From JADJSS01 sp046329815 (GTDB lineage Bacteria > Bacteroidota > Bacteroidia > Chitinophagales > JADIYW01), in assembly GCA_046329815.1 (NCBI GenBank), contig JAXLTY010000002.1, forward strand, positions 930,001 through 994,000: a stretch of DNA of 64,000 bases, written 5' to 3'. Positions 1-10,181 of the stretch are shown piece after piece (position 1 is the stretch's first letter; each line of letters begins with the position of its first letter). A program made the translations under genes and the position numbers. The notes below the pieces were generated by a model that had not been told where the DNA came from, searched no databases, and saw only the letters and a program-made list of their open reading frames with translations.

Positions 1-607
1 GCAAAAACTGGAAAATGTAAAATGGCTCGGACAAGGCACCATTTATCCGGATGTCATCGAATCGGTTTCTGTTCACGGACCTTCTGCAAAAATAAAATCG
101 CATCACAATGTTGGCGGCTTGCCTGAAAAAATGCACTTAAAAATTATTGAGCCATTAAAAAAACTATTCAAAGATGAAGTGCGCCGCGTTGGTGCTGCTT
201 TAAATTTACCTTCAACTATCTTGCATCGTCATCCGTTTCCTGGTCCAGGTTTAGGCATTCGTATTTTAGGTGATGTGACAGCGGAAAAAGTAGAAATTCT
301 CCAAAAGGCAGATCATATTTTCATCGAAAATTTAAAAAGCAGCGGTTTGTACAACGAAGTCTGGCAAGCCGGCGTCATGTATTTGCCGGTGCAAAGCGTT
401 GGCGTTATGGGCGACGAAAGAACTTACGAAAATGTTGTAGCTTTGCGTGCAGTTTCATCCATTGATGGAATGACTGCAGATTGGTCGCACTTGCCGTACG
501 AATTTTTGGCACGAGTTTCGAATGAAATAATAAATAACGTAAAAGGAATAAACAGAGTTGTATATGACATTAGTTCAAAACCACCGGCTACCATTGAATG
601 GGAATAA
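1..607 (+). CDS. guaA: GMP synthase (glutamine-hydrolysing), C-terminal part
   Basis: This is the end of GuaA, which aminates XMP to GMP using ATP and glutamine-derived ammonia in the cytoplasm. The frame is open from base 2 with no start in the window, so the gene is cut by the window edge; about 201 residues are visible. They cover the end of the ATP-pyrophosphatase domain (HHNVGGLP) and the dimerisation domain (HRHPFPGPGLGIRILG). The last residues, KPPATIEWE, are the near-universal GuaA C-terminus, so the 3' end is intact. The next gene starts inside this one and overlaps it by about 44 bp, which suggests translational coupling. Confidence 0.97.
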   Translation, partial: QKLENVKWLGQGTIYPDVIESVSVHGPSAKIKSHHNVGGLPEKMHLKIIEPLKKLFKDEVRRVGAALNLPSTILHRHPFPGPGLGIRILGDVTAEKVEILQKADHIFIENLKSSGLYNEVWQAGVMYLPVQSVGVMGDERTYENVVALRAVSSIDGMTADWSHLPYEFLARVSNEIINNVKGINRVVYDISSKPPATIEWE

Positions 608-1931
608 TCTGATCTTATTATTATTATTCATTGTTGGCGGATGCTCATCTTGTTCAGCAAAAAAAATAGCGGCAACCAACAAAAAAGTGGAAGTGGTTGC
701 TATCAATACCAATCATTCAAGTGAAATCAAAACTACTCCAAAAGAAGATTCTATAAAAACTAAACCGGTTGCTATAGACATTTTTGATGCGGAAGAAAAA
801 CCGAAAACAACCTCTAAACCAATTGCCGTTTTAAATGATGATCCAAACAGAATACACAATATTGTTGTATTGCTGCCTTTCAATTTAGATCAGATTCCGT
901 TGGGAAATTATGTAGATGATTCTACCAAAGTATTGAGTGCAGACTGTAAAAGTGCAATGGATTTCTACTTAGGTTGCCAGTTGGCTCGCCAATCTTATAA
1001 CAGCGAGAATTTCAACCTGAATGTTTACTTTTTAGATGATAAAAATGATTCATTAAAAACGACATCTGTCTTCAACGCGAAGCCGTTTCCAAATGTAGAT
1101 TATATTGTTGGACCGATTACCGGAAAAAATTTAAAGACAGCATCCACGTTAGCAAAGTACAATCAGATTACAATGATTTCGCCGGTGGTGAATTCAATGT
1201 TTATTAAAAATAATCCATATTATTTCAATGCGAATGCTTCGTTGAAATCTCAATACAGTTTTATTCTGGATAAATTACAGGCAGCTAAAAACAATAAAAC
1301 GATAGAGATCATTTATGACGGTTTGGATTCTACAGCAGAAAGTATTTCTAACTTAAAATACATCGTGAATGACGTGTATAAATTATCAAATGTAAAATAC
1401 ACTTCGCTGCGAGCGACTGACGATGTAACTAAAGCGCTGACGACTCCAGATACATTAAGCGAGCGGTTAGTATTGATTTATTCATCGAAAGACGCGTATG
1501 TAAAAAGCATCATCACAAAAATAAAACCGGTAAAAAATCATTTTACGATTTATACTTCATCATGCCTAAAGAATACAAAAGGTTTGGCTGATCTGAAATT
1601 AACAGATGATGTTTTCACGGTTTATCCATACAGTTCTGCAAGCGCAAACTATGCCAACTTTGCTGATAAATTTGAAGATCTTTATCAAAAGAAACCAACA
1701 GACTTATCATTTCAGGCATTTGATATCATGCTGCATTTATTTTCCACAATAGAAAAAAATCAGCATTTACAAGACAATGCATACAACTATACTGCAGACA
1801 TAAATAATACGCAAACTAAATTTCAATTCAAGCCGGTCATTAATAAAAACGGCGAGATTGATTTTTACGACAATACATTCATGTATTTGTATAAACTAAA
1901 CAACGGCAGTTTTGTTTTAAGTAATCCTTAA
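564..1931 (+). CDS. Lipoprotein with periplasmic-binding-protein type I-like fold
   Basis: Exported lipoprotein of about 455 residues. The N-terminus has a hydrophobic stretch (LILLLLFIV) ending in GGC, a lipobox-like site. A low-complexity Lys/Thr-rich linker follows (residues ~30-90). From ~95 onward there is an alternating alpha/beta region beginning NIVVLLPFNLD, with VDYIVGPITG and ITMISPVVNS. These resemble type I periplasmic-binding domains of amino-acid-receptor-like proteins, which in other Bacteroidota often carry LysM repeats; none is visible here. I chose ATG at 564 over TTG at 558. TTG at 594 would give a shorter and more typical signal peptide. It overlaps guaA and lies 10 bp upstream of the hydrolase gene. 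The ligand is unknown. Confidence 0.7.
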   Translation: MTLVQNHRLPLNGNNLILLLLFIVGGCSSCSAKKIAATNKKVEVVAINTNHSSEIKTTPKEDSIKTKPVAIDIFDAEEKPKTTSKPIAVLNDDPNRIHNIVVLLPFNLDQIPLGNYVDDSTKVLSADCKSAMDFYLGCQLARQSYNSENFNLNVYFLDDKNDSLKTTSVFNAKPFPNVDYIVGPITGKNLKTASTLAKYNQITMISPVVNSMFIKNNPYYFNANASLKSQYSFILDKLQAAKNNKTIEIIYDGLDSTAESISNLKYIVNDVYKLSNVKYTSLRATDDVTKALTTPDTLSERLVLIYSSKDAYVKSIITKIKPVKNHFTIYTSSCLKNTKGLADLKLTDDVFTVYPYSSASANYANFADKFEDLYQKKPTDLSFQAFDIMLHLFSTIEKNQHLQDNAYNYTADINNTQTKFQFKPVINKNGEIDFYDNTFMYLYKLNNGSFVLSNP

Positions 1932-1941
1932 TCCATTCATT

Positions 1942-4263
1942 ATGCAAAAAGTATTTTTTCTCGTAACATTATTTTTGTTGACGAATATACAGTCTAACCA
2001 GGCGCAAAATCTGATTCCGGCATCGATGCCGAATGCGTATATCGATTATGTTTATTCAGCAGATAAAGTAAAAGTAGTTAACGAAATTTATAATGATGAT
2101 GCGGTAAAAGTTAGCTTTCCGCCAAACGTTAACGGTCAGAAGCAAAAAACAGATTTGGATGTCTATTATGCAGAAGACAACAACATCAAATTCGACGCAA
2201 AACCATTGATTATATTCGCGCCCGGTGGCGGCAAAAACAAAAATGTATATAGCTACATCGCGAAAGACCTGGCACGACGTGGTTATGTGGTGGCTTCTAT
2301 TAATATTCGCGGAAGCGTGATCAATCAGTTGCAATTATTGGTAAATGCAAAAAACATCAGTCCGATCGTTGTAATGACAGCAGCGATGGATTTGCATATC
2401 GCAACAAAATATTTAATTACCAAAAAAGCGAAACAATACAACATCGATCCGAATACAGTGATTGTTGCCGGCGGAAGTTTAGGTGGCGGAACGGCTATGC
2501 AGTCTGCATTTATGAGCAAAGAAGAAGCGATTGAAAAATACGGAAACAACGCAGCCAGTCCTTTTTTCAATGAGTTTGACGACAACTTGCAAAAGAACAA
2601 TATCAAAGGTGTAATTGGGTTATATGGTAGTTTGTACGATGTTGATTTTATTAAACCAAATGAATTAAAACCGGTGTTCATGTTTCATGGAACTGCCGAT
2701 CCGGCTGTGCCTTATATGGAAGGAAATTTATTCTACAATCCAATTGATGTATATGTGTATGGCAGTGAAAAGATAGCGGAAAAATTAAAAAGTGAAAACG
2801 GCAGTTTTCTGTTTATTACCGGAAAAGATGTTGGTCATACCGTAACACCTGAATGTAATTACAACACTAATACATTTCCAAACGGCTATCCGATGAACTG
2901 GTATCCTGACATGCTGGATTTCTTAAGAACAACGGTCATTCAAAAACAACCGATACAAATGTTCAAAACCATCGATTGTATTACCAAAGATTGCTCGTTA
3001 CCAAACGCTACATGTCGTGTTGCCCAGGTTGGAAACAATCCGCCGCCGGCGAAAGCATTGAATCCGAAAATTCCGGCAGGAAATTATAAGAAGATAAGCG
3101 TTCCTGGTGTTTCCAATACGTCTGCTATCAATACCGGTAATAACACTGATAATACGCCTTTGCCCAATATTCCTGCAGAAATTCCGGTGCTGGATGTTAC
3201 AGCATTAACCAAAAATAACCATTGTTTAGCATATCAGTTTGATGGAAATGATTTCATAAAAGTAGAACGAAGTGCGTCTTTGCAAAGTAAATTTGATGCC
3301 GAGTTTTGGTATAAACAAACAGAAACAAATACGTCAGGTAATGTACGCGTTTTGTTTAGCATAAATAATGATAAATCTGTAAAAAACAGTGGTTTAACGG
3401 TTGGTCTGTTAGGTAATGACAGAATTTATGTTGCATACAACAATGGTTCAACTTACATCGAAAATATACAACAGTTGGTTACTAAAAGTAAAGGCAATTT
3501 TTCGATTGACAACAACTGGCATCATATGCATATAAAAGTTGCTGCGCCCAATTTGTTAGTGGAAGTCGATGGTGGCAATGCTGCTGCCCTGTTTGCCGAT
3601 GCTATTTACAGTTCCAGGAATACATTGAACAACAACACCTATTTCGGTGGTGCTAATTTTGCGGAAACAAAATACGGAAGCTATACTTTTTCCGGTACTG
3701 TTGGGCAAATTCAGGAAATCCGTTTCTGGAATTCCAATTATAGTTATAATTACAGTACCTACAATATTCCCGGAAACACCGAAGGTTTAGTCGCATTGTG
3801 GAAGCTGAACAGCAATACGCAGACACTAAAAGATGACGGCAAACTGAATCTGGCAGCAACGCTTGGAAATTCAACGGCTGTTGAAACTACAGATCCTGTG
3901 TTTATTAATAATTGCGATAATACTCCGGTTAAAACAGACACCATTAAAACTGAACCGGTTGTTGTGGTGCCTGTTAAAACAGACAGTACCATAACAGTTA
4001 TTCCGGCAACTACCGGTTTTGTTATTGCAGCCAATCCAACCATCAAATCACCCGGAATTATTTTCAATACAAAAACAGCCGGAAAAGGAAAACTTTATAT
4101 CTATAACAAAAGCAATAAATTACTGCAATGCAAAAGTATTGCTTTTGTTTCCGGCAAAAATGATTTGTCAACCTATTTTACAAAGCTGAAACCTGCTACT
4201 TATACGGTTAAAGTAATATTGTTTAAGAAAACATACAGGAAACAGTTTTTTCTGGCTGAATAA
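1942..4263 (+). CDS. Secreted alpha/beta hydrolase fused to a LamG-like domain
   Basis: A 773-residue exported protein. Residues 1-21 form a signal peptide (ends in NQAQ). Residues ~65-325 are an alpha/beta hydrolase of the dienelactone hydrolase/esterase type. The nucleophile elbow is GGSLGG with Ser179, and likely triad partners are Asp253 (HGTADP) and His299 (GKDVGHT). Residues ~425-635 look like a concanavalin/LamG fold (HCLAYQFDGNDFIKV start, LVALWKLN end), which suggests glycan or surface binding. A Thr/Val-rich linker leads to a C-terminal ~75-residue beta domain that may be a divergent T9SS sorting domain. Substrate is not predictable; an esterase acting on extracellular polymer is inference. 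Confidence 0.75.
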   Translation: MQKVFFLVTLFLLTNIQSNQAQNLIPASMPNAYIDYVYSADKVKVVNEIYNDDAVKVSFPPNVNGQKQKTDLDVYYAEDNNIKFDAKPLIIFAPGGGKNKNVYSYIAKDLARRGYVVASINIRGSVINQLQLLVNAKNISPIVVMTAAMDLHIATKYLITKKAKQYNIDPNTVIVAGGSLGGGTAMQSAFMSKEEAIEKYGNNAASPFFNEFDDNLQKNNIKGVIGLYGSLYDVDFIKPNELKPVFMFHGTADPAVPYMEGNLFYNPIDVYVYGSEKIAEKLKSENGSFLFITGKDVGHTVTPECNYNTNTFPNGYPMNWYPDMLDFLRTTVIQKQPIQMFKTIDCITKDCSLPNATCRVAQVGNNPPPAKALNPKIPAGNYKKISVPGVSNTSAINTGNNTDNTPLPNIPAEIPVLDVTALTKNNHCLAYQFDGNDFIKVERSASLQSKFDAEFWYKQTETNTSGNVRVLFSINNDKSVKNSGLTVGLLGNDRIYVAYNNGSTYIENIQQLVTKSKGNFSIDNNWHHMHIKVAAPNLLVEVDGGNAAALFADAIYSSRNTLNNNTYFGGANFAETKYGSYTFSGTVGQIQEIRFWNSNYSYNYSTYNIPGNTEGLVALWKLNSNTQTLKDDGKLNLAATLGNSTAVETTDPVFINNCDNTPVKTDTIKTEPVVVVPVKTDSTITVIPATTGFVIAANPTIKSPGIIFNTKTAGKGKLYIYNKSNKLLQCKSIAFVSGKNDLSTYFTKLKPATYTVKVILFKKTYRKQFFLAE

Positions 4264-4577
4264 TGAATAATAAACAGCTTAGTGCTAAATAATACAGCAA
4301 TTCTTATACTACTTTAGTATTACACAGCATAGTTTTAGATGCAAAGAACCGAACCGCAAAAGGTTTAGGGTTTGAAATGCACAGCAATAGAAGTAAAATC
4401 AAAAAACAGCAAAGCCAATAAGCAGGAGTTTTGATTTTAGCTTCGGTTTTATCTGTCAGTTGACGGAAAAAATTGCCTTACATTTCAATACTGCTTTTGT
4501 TCCTTTTTGGCATCAAAAAGTAAGGCACAAAAAAATGTTATTAATTTTAGAACTTAGTAAATAATAAATGCATCTGG
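4264..4577. other. Intergenic region between convergent genes
   Basis: No gene is seen in these 314 bases. Two potential hairpins are visible: a short one at 4306-4320 (ATACTA, loop CTT, TAGTAT), and a long one whose arms at 4390-4404 and 4429-4444 pair through AAAATCAAAA and TTTTGATTTT around a 24-base loop. Either may end transcription of the flanking convergent genes, but neither has a clean T tract. Confidence 0.4.
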
Positions 4578-5495
4578 CTAAGCCGCAGGCGTCAGGTTAA
4601 TCTCTATTGGCGTTACCTGTTTAGCAACGATGATAATATTTTCTATTGTTTTAATTTCATAATTGCCGGCGCTGATCTTGATACTGTACGTTCCGGGCGG
4701 AATACCTTCAATGGTAAACTCACCCAGTTCATTCGTCACGATCATAGTTGGTGTATTGATGAACTCTATCAGAGCATCTGAAATGATTTGATGCGTTTCC
4801 GCATCTTTAACAATACCTTTCAATGTACCTTTTGTATGCTCATGCTTAATACCGGTATTCAGTGTTTTGCGCGCATTCAGGTAACGTTTATAAAAATTGG
4901 GCTCTGTTTCTTTCACCATGCGCATAGCCGTATCCAGACTTTCTTTTAAAAAAGCATCGATCATGTGAACATCAACATCCAGATCGCTCGTTGCGGCTTT
5001 CTTCTCATTACTTGCCACCGTTGGCATAGCCAGCTTATTCGAATAGACATCTCGCACCGCTTCTACACTGGCAATATACGCGGCATCCACATGATAAGAA
5101 GCCAGTTCTGCCTGGTTATTAGTAAGCAGATCAATCACCGTCTGCGCATGTGTCAGCAGCTTCATATCGCGCATAGCTTTCATACGTGCTTCTGTGAGAC
5201 TTACTTTATCATAGATTTCGTGGTCATGTAAACGGCTGAACCTCGACATCAGTCGGCCTGAAGCAGTAAATAATGCTTCTACCAGGTCAAGCCGTGCCTG
5301 CTTCTTGTTTTTGGTAATACCTTTGTTGTTCAGTATTTGTGTTTGCGCAACAGGTATCACGATAGCCAGCAGCGCGACAAATTCTGTAAAGGTATTGTTC
5401 AATCCTGCAATGGAAGAGATGATGGCCATGTTTTGAGAACACAAAGTGTAAACCGTTTTAAACATGGTCATTTTATTTTCGATACGCTTTCTCAT
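4578..5495 (-). CDS. Helical protein with C-terminal carboxypeptidase-regulatory-like domain
   Basis: A 305-residue protein. Residues ~1-215 are mostly predicted helix with heptad-like spacing and a moderately hydrophobic segment near residues 35-52; I do not recognise this part. Residues ~220-305 match the carboxypeptidase regulatory-like (transthyretin-like) beta-sandwich: GTLKGIVKDAETHQIISDA, then GEFTIEGIPPGTYSIKI. That domain is normally extracytoplasmic in Bacteroidota, yet there is no typical cleavable signal peptide, so localisation is unclear. The gene is monocistronic and convergent with the hydrolase gene. Function unknown. Confidence 0.7.
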   Translation of the reverse strand: MRKRIENKMTMFKTVYTLCSQNMAIISSIAGLNNTFTEFVALLAIVIPVAQTQILNNKGITKNKKQARLDLVEALFTASGRLMSRFSRLHDHEIYDKVSLTEARMKAMRDMKLLTHAQTVIDLLTNNQAELASYHVDAAYIASVEAVRDVYSNKLAMPTVASNEKKAATSDLDVDVHMIDAFLKESLDTAMRMVKETEPNFYKRYLNARKTLNTGIKHEHTKGTLKGIVKDAETHQIISDALIEFINTPTMIVTNELGEFTIEGIPPGTYSIKISAGNYEIKTIENIIIVAKQVTPIEINLTPAA

Positions 5496-5823
5496 ATCTG
5501 TATTTTTAATAGTGAAGAATCAATTTGAATATATAACGACACACACATTTTTTTATTATGTAAGACACATATATTTTAACATTTTTTTAGAGATTACAGT
5601 TGAGTGCAAGCAATAATATTATTGTGAATAATAAAAAAATACTTAATTACTATGGTCAATAAAATTTGAATTGAGTATGAATGTAATATAATTTTAATTT
5701 TAAACGCTAAATGCTTTTTAATTAAAATAATAATTAGTATATTTAGAAGCAATAAACAATTCGTATATAAATAAATCTTAGGTTTTTATACATTTAACTA
5801 ATTAACAATACAAATTAAAAACT
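5496..5823. other. AT-rich intergenic region between divergent genes
   Basis: A 328-base, very AT-rich divergent intergenic region containing many TTAAT and AATTAAA runs. It must hold the promoters for both neighbours. A loose -7-like box (TATATTTA) lies near 5738, but no box is convincing. No short gene or repeat array is seen. It marks the left edge of the AT-rich stretch that continues to about 10.1 kb. Confidence 0.4.
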
Positions 5824-6405
5824 ATGAAAAAACTAATTATCCTTGTAATGATTACATCTTTAGCATCTTTGTTCTCTTCTGCAAAAACAACGAAAAGGTA
5901 TAACGTAAAAAAAACATCTAACACTTTATCTAAAACACAGACATATATCAATAAAGTAGTTGGTATTTCATTTCAGTATCCTATTTCATGGATAAAGGAT
6001 GGACCAGAAAGTAATGTTATTAATTTATCAGGTGATACTACCACAATAGAAATAACATTTATAGATTCAATTGCTAAAACAAATCTATTGTTTGTATATC
6101 ATCTACCTCCAAATGGTTATAACGTATATAAATTTGCACAAGAACAGTTTAAACTAAAACAAGGAATTTATATTAAAAATAGTAGTCAGATTTTGATTTC
6201 AGGAACTAATGCTTATAAATCACATAACTCTATTCTTTTTGATGGAAAAGATAATAAATTAAACTACCCTTTAACTTCAATAAGTTTAATATTTCTAGAC
6301 AAGAAAAAAAATGGCACGTTTGAGTTTCAATTTCAAACTTTACAAAAAAATCTCTCGCAAGTGTTGCTATTCAATCAATTATTATCATCAATAAAAATTA
6401 ATTAA
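5824..6405 (+). CDS. Small exported protein, PsbP/DUF1795-like
   Basis: A 193-residue protein with a signal peptide (MKKLIILVMI..., about 20 residues). The mature part starts near VVGISFQYPISWIKDG, the pattern seen at the start of PsbP-like/DUF1795 domains in many bacterial envelope proteins; that match is by eye only. It lies 23 bp upstream of the GH25 lysozyme gene on the same strand and has the same AT-rich composition, so the two are probably co-transcribed and may have been acquired together. A role as partner, chaperone or inhibitor of the lysozyme is possible but is pure inference from position. Confidence 0.6.
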   Translation: MKKLIILVMITSLASLFSSAKTTKRYNVKKTSNTLSKTQTYINKVVGISFQYPISWIKDGPESNVINLSGDTTTIEITFIDSIAKTNLLFVYHLPPNGYNVYKFAQEQFKLKQGIYIKNSSQILISGTNAYKSHNSILFDGKDNKLNYPLTSISLIFLDKKKNGTFEFQFQTLQKNLSQVLLFNQLLSSIKIN

Positions 6406-6428
6406 ATAAACTATAAACCATACAGACT

Positions 6429-9400
6429 ATGAGAAAATATTTATTGCAATTATTATTTATTACATTATTATGTAATAATAATTTCGGCCAAAATATACTT
6501 GGCATTGATGTTTCAGCAGTTCAAGGAACTATTAATTGGACACAAGTTTCAGCAGAAGGCAAATCATTTGCATTTGTTAAAGCAACAAAAGGAACATGTT
6601 ATACTGATTCAAAATTTTACACAAATATGGCAAATGGAAATAGTGCAGGTATAAAATTAGGTGCTTACCATTTTGCATTACCTGAAGATAATACAGCTAT
6701 ATCTGAAGCAAATTATTTTGTAAGTGTAGCTAGTTCATACATTGGTGCAGGCTATCTTCCTCCTGTGTTAGATTTAGAAGACCCTGCAGGCACATGTTTA
6801 AATAATACACTTGCACTTTCTAATTATTTTTCTAGTAGTTCTTTAACAACATGGGTTCAAACATTTATGACAACAGTACAAAATGCCACAGGAGTAAAGC
6901 CAATATTATATACAAGTTCTAGTATTGCCAGTTATTTAAATAGTTCATTAAATGGATATAAACTTTGGATTGCTAACCCTGGTACAAGTTCTTCTACGCA
7001 ACCAACAAATATAGGGAATTGGAGTACATGGGCATTTAAGCAATATAGTTGGACTGGAACTGTTGCTGGTATAAATCCAGTTGATTTAGATGTATTCAAT
7101 GGTACATTAACTGATTTTAATAACTTAATTAATGGCTCTTCATCTCAAACTCCTCCAAATGACAATTGTGCAAATGCTATAACATTAACAAGTAATACCA
7201 CATGCTCAAATACTAGTGGAACATTAAATGGAGCAACAGTTGATGGTTTCCCAAATCAGCCAACATGTGATGTCTTTGGAAGTAGTGCGTCACAAAAAGG
7301 AGTTTTCTATAAGTTTACAGCCGTTTCAAATTCGCATACAATTACTGTTACACCAACAGGTTCTGGTTCGACTGCAGTAGATGCTGTGGTAACTATTTAT
7401 ACTGGCTCATCATGTAATAATCTAAATCAATTTGATTGTTTTGGTGGTACAGGTGGAGCAGGTGGAACACAAAAATCTAAAACAGTAACGGGATTAACAA
7501 TTGGAAATACATATTGGATAAGAATTTATGATTATGGTTCAGTTGACCCAGCTTTACCTGATTTCCAAGTTTGTGTTACACATCAAAATGTAGTTACTTG
7601 TACAGCACCAAGCAATGTAAATATTTCAAACACAACACAAACAAGTGTATTAGTTTCATGGACTGCACCTATTGGCACTACAAGCACTTACTTACGATAT
7701 AGAGCATTATCTTCTGGTTCTTTTACGCAAGTAGATGTTACTGGATTAACTTCATATACAATACCAAACCTTACCTGTGGAACTAACTATGAAGAATATT
7801 TAATATGTAATTGTAACTCTGGTGGTACACAATCAACGTCAACTCAATCTTTCTCTACTTCTGCTTGTACTCCTAGTTGTACATATTCTCTATCATCAAA
7901 TAGTGCAAATTTTCCTTATACTGGTGGAAATGGTAGTTTTACAATAAATGCCACAGCAGGAAACGGATGTAATTGGTCAGTAAATACTGGCAGTACAAGC
8001 GGTTGTAGTTTAACAAATATTACTTCTATCTCAAGTGGAACTGGTCCATTTACAATTACTTATACTGTTGATTTTAATCCAACAAACAATCCTTTAACAT
8101 GTACATTAACAGTAACTGGCAATAATGGATATACTCAAGATTATATAGTAAATATTGCACCTAATACGACATGTGACCCTACATTTTCTCAAAGTTCTGT
8201 AAATCTTCCAAATACATCTGGAGGTGGTTCTTTTACAATAAATACTGGTAGTGGATGCTATTGGAGTGTATCTAACTCTGGATGTGGTTTTGTAAACTTT
8301 AGTCCATCGTCAGGTTATGGAACTACAGTTGTAAATTATACTTATACAGCTAATACCAACACAACTTCAAGAACATGTAGAATTTCATTACAAAATAATC
8401 GTTCAATAAATCTTATACAAGCTGGTACACAACCACCTTGTACAGTTCCTATTAACCTACAAAGCAATCCAAGTCAAACTTCTGCAACTGTATCATGGTC
8501 TAATGGTACAGGTACAAACTATTATAAAATTAGATATAAAAAAGTGAGCGACTTGAATTTTCTTGAATCTGCATTACTTACATCTAATTCAACAAGCTAT
8601 CAAATAAATGGTTTAACTTGTAACACTTCTTATGATTGGTATATTTATGATAGCTGTAGTAATGGAAGTATATTGGTTATTCCTAGTTCAATACCAGCAA
8701 TATTTACAACTACAGCATGTCCAACATGCACAACAACTCCATCTATACCCAACAGCTTAACGATAGGTTATCCATCATCAAATACTATTGGTCTTAGTTG
8801 GGCTGGTTCTGTTGTTGGGTTTAATAATTTTGACATAGAAAGAGCAACATCTGTTTCTGGACCATTTAATCATATTGCTTATGTTGCGCCACCATCTACA
8901 AATTATAACGATCCAAATATTGTTGCTGGCATAACCTATTATTATAGAGTTAGAGCATGTTGTGATAATAACTGTTCAGCATATTCAAATATTAGCAGTG
9001 CTACTGCTTGTGTTTGGCGTAATAGAGCAACATCAGTTTCTATTTCTAATGATACAATATGTCTTGGAAATTCAGTTATTTTAACAGCAATAGGTGGTAA
9101 TTTAGGTACTGGTGATGTTTGGACGTGGTATTTGAATGGTGGTTTTCCTATAGGTACTGGTTCGCCTATTACATTTACACCTACAACAAGCGGTACATAT
9201 TGTGTAAAACCCGATGGTGGTTGTGTGAATCAACCTAATGTTAGTGTAACCTGTAAAGATTTTACAGTTACAAACTGTGTAGTTACTTGTAACTCAATTA
9301 GCAATGGTAGCACATCAAATATTACATCAAATTCAGCTACTATAAATTGGAACAAAGATTTATCAGTAGCAACTAATAATCAAATCATTGAATACAAGCC

Positions 9401-10067
9401 ATTAACCAGTTCTAGTTGGTCAAGTAATACATTATCTAATAATGCAACTACCACAATACTTAACAGTTTAGGTTGTTCTGTAAATTATCAATATAGAGTT
9501 ATTGCAACTTGTACAAATGGTTCAAAAGATACAGTTGCAGGAACATTCACAACATTAACGTGTCCAACAAATATTTGTGACACATTACCTAGAATCAACC
9601 AAATACCGTCAACATGTGATTTATATACAGCTAATGTTGCTGGTGCTACATATCAATGGCTAAGAAACGGAGCAAATGTTGGTACTAATTCAAGGTTCTA
9701 CACAGTAACTGGTGGTAATGCAATTTATAATGTAACAATAAGTAATAGTACTGGCACACAAATTTGCACATCTAATGATTTTACATTTGGCTGTAATGTT
9801 ACTGGAGTTCAAAATAACATACTTGCTGATAATTACAGTATTTTTCCAAATCCAACAAAAAATTCAGTATTTATTCAAAGTAAATCAAATAGTAATTTAA
9901 AAATTTCTATTTCACTTACTAATGTAATTGGACAAGAAGTACAACAAAAAATAATTACCAATACTAACCAATATGAATTGAGTTTAAAAAATTTACCAGT
10001 CGGCATTTACATACTTAATATTTCAGACGACAAAGGAAGTGGTTCAATGAAAATTATAAAAGAATAA
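6429..10067 (+). CDS. T9SS-exported multidomain GH25 lysozyme
   Basis: A 1212-residue secreted protein. Residues 1-21 are a signal peptide. Residues 22-235 form a glycoside hydrolase 25 (Chalaropsis-type lysozyme) domain with the family hallmarks: Asp27 in GIDVS, the AFVKATKG strand, GAYHFA, and the acidic pair Asp115/Glu117 in VLDLEDP. GH25 enzymes cleave the MurNAc-GlcNAc bond of peptidoglycan. A pre-peptidase-like beta domain follows (~240-390, starting NDNCANAITL), then alternating fibronectin III-like and BACON-like modules to ~1100. The last ~85 residues (YSIFPNPTKNSVFI ... PVGIYILNI) are a T9SS type A sorting domain. The gene is AT-rich relative to its neighbours. A role in killing or feeding on other bacteria, or in wall remodelling, is plausible. 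Confidence 0.9.
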   Translation: MRKYLLQLLFITLLCNNNFGQNILGIDVSAVQGTINWTQVSAEGKSFAFVKATKGTCYTDSKFYTNMANGNSAGIKLGAYHFALPEDNTAISEANYFVSVASSYIGAGYLPPVLDLEDPAGTCLNNTLALSNYFSSSSLTTWVQTFMTTVQNATGVKPILYTSSSIASYLNSSLNGYKLWIANPGTSSSTQPTNIGNWSTWAFKQYSWTGTVAGINPVDLDVFNGTLTDFNNLINGSSSQTPPNDNCANAITLTSNTTCSNTSGTLNGATVDGFPNQPTCDVFGSSASQKGVFYKFTAVSNSHTITVTPTGSGSTAVDAVVTIYTGSSCNNLNQFDCFGGTGGAGGTQKSKTVTGLTIGNTYWIRIYDYGSVDPALPDFQVCVTHQNVVTCTAPSNVNISNTTQTSVLVSWTAPIGTTSTYLRYRALSSGSFTQVDVTGLTSYTIPNLTCGTNYEEYLICNCNSGGTQSTSTQSFSTSACTPSCTYSLSSNSANFPYTGGNGSFTINATAGNGCNWSVNTGSTSGCSLTNITSISSGTGPFTITYTVDFNPTNNPLTCTLTVTGNNGYTQDYIVNIAPNTTCDPTFSQSSVNLPNTSGGGSFTINTGSGCYWSVSNSGCGFVNFSPSSGYGTTVVNYTYTANTNTTSRTCRISLQNNRSINLIQAGTQPPCTVPINLQSNPSQTSATVSWSNGTGTNYYKIRYKKVSDLNFLESALLTSNSTSYQINGLTCNTSYDWYIYDSCSNGSILVIPSSIPAIFTTTACPTCTTTPSIPNSLTIGYPSSNTIGLSWAGSVVGFNNFDIERATSVSGPFNHIAYVAPPSTNYNDPNIVAGITYYYRVRACCDNNCSAYSNISSATACVWRNRATSVSISNDTICLGNSVILTAIGGNLGTGDVWTWYLNGGFPIGTGSPITFTPTTSGTYCVKPDGGCVNQPNVSVTCKDFTVTNCVVTCNSISNGSTSNITSNSATINWNKDLSVATNNQIIEYKPLTSSSWSSNTLSNNATTTILNSLGCSVNYQYRVIATCTNGSKDTVAGTFTTLTCPTNICDTLPRINQIPSTCDLYTANVAGATYQWLRNGANVGTNSRFYTVTGGNAIYNVTISNSTGTQICTSNDFTFGCNVTGVQNNILADNYSIFPNPTKNSVFIQSKSNSNLKISISLTNVIGQEVQQKIITNTNQYELSLKNLPVGIYILNISDDKGSGSMKIIKE

Positions 10068-10181
10068 CGCGTTGTGCGGTTAAAAGTATAATTTAACCAC
10101 ATAGAACCATAGATTTTTAACAGAAAGCATGTTCGGTAAATACAAAATTAATTCGTACACTATAGAAAAAACAGAGTTTCT

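Noticed and set aside
4264..4577. Small RNA or short gene in the gap after the hydrolase gene
   Set aside because: Only hairpins without a clear promoter and T tract are visible; no frame looks protein-like.
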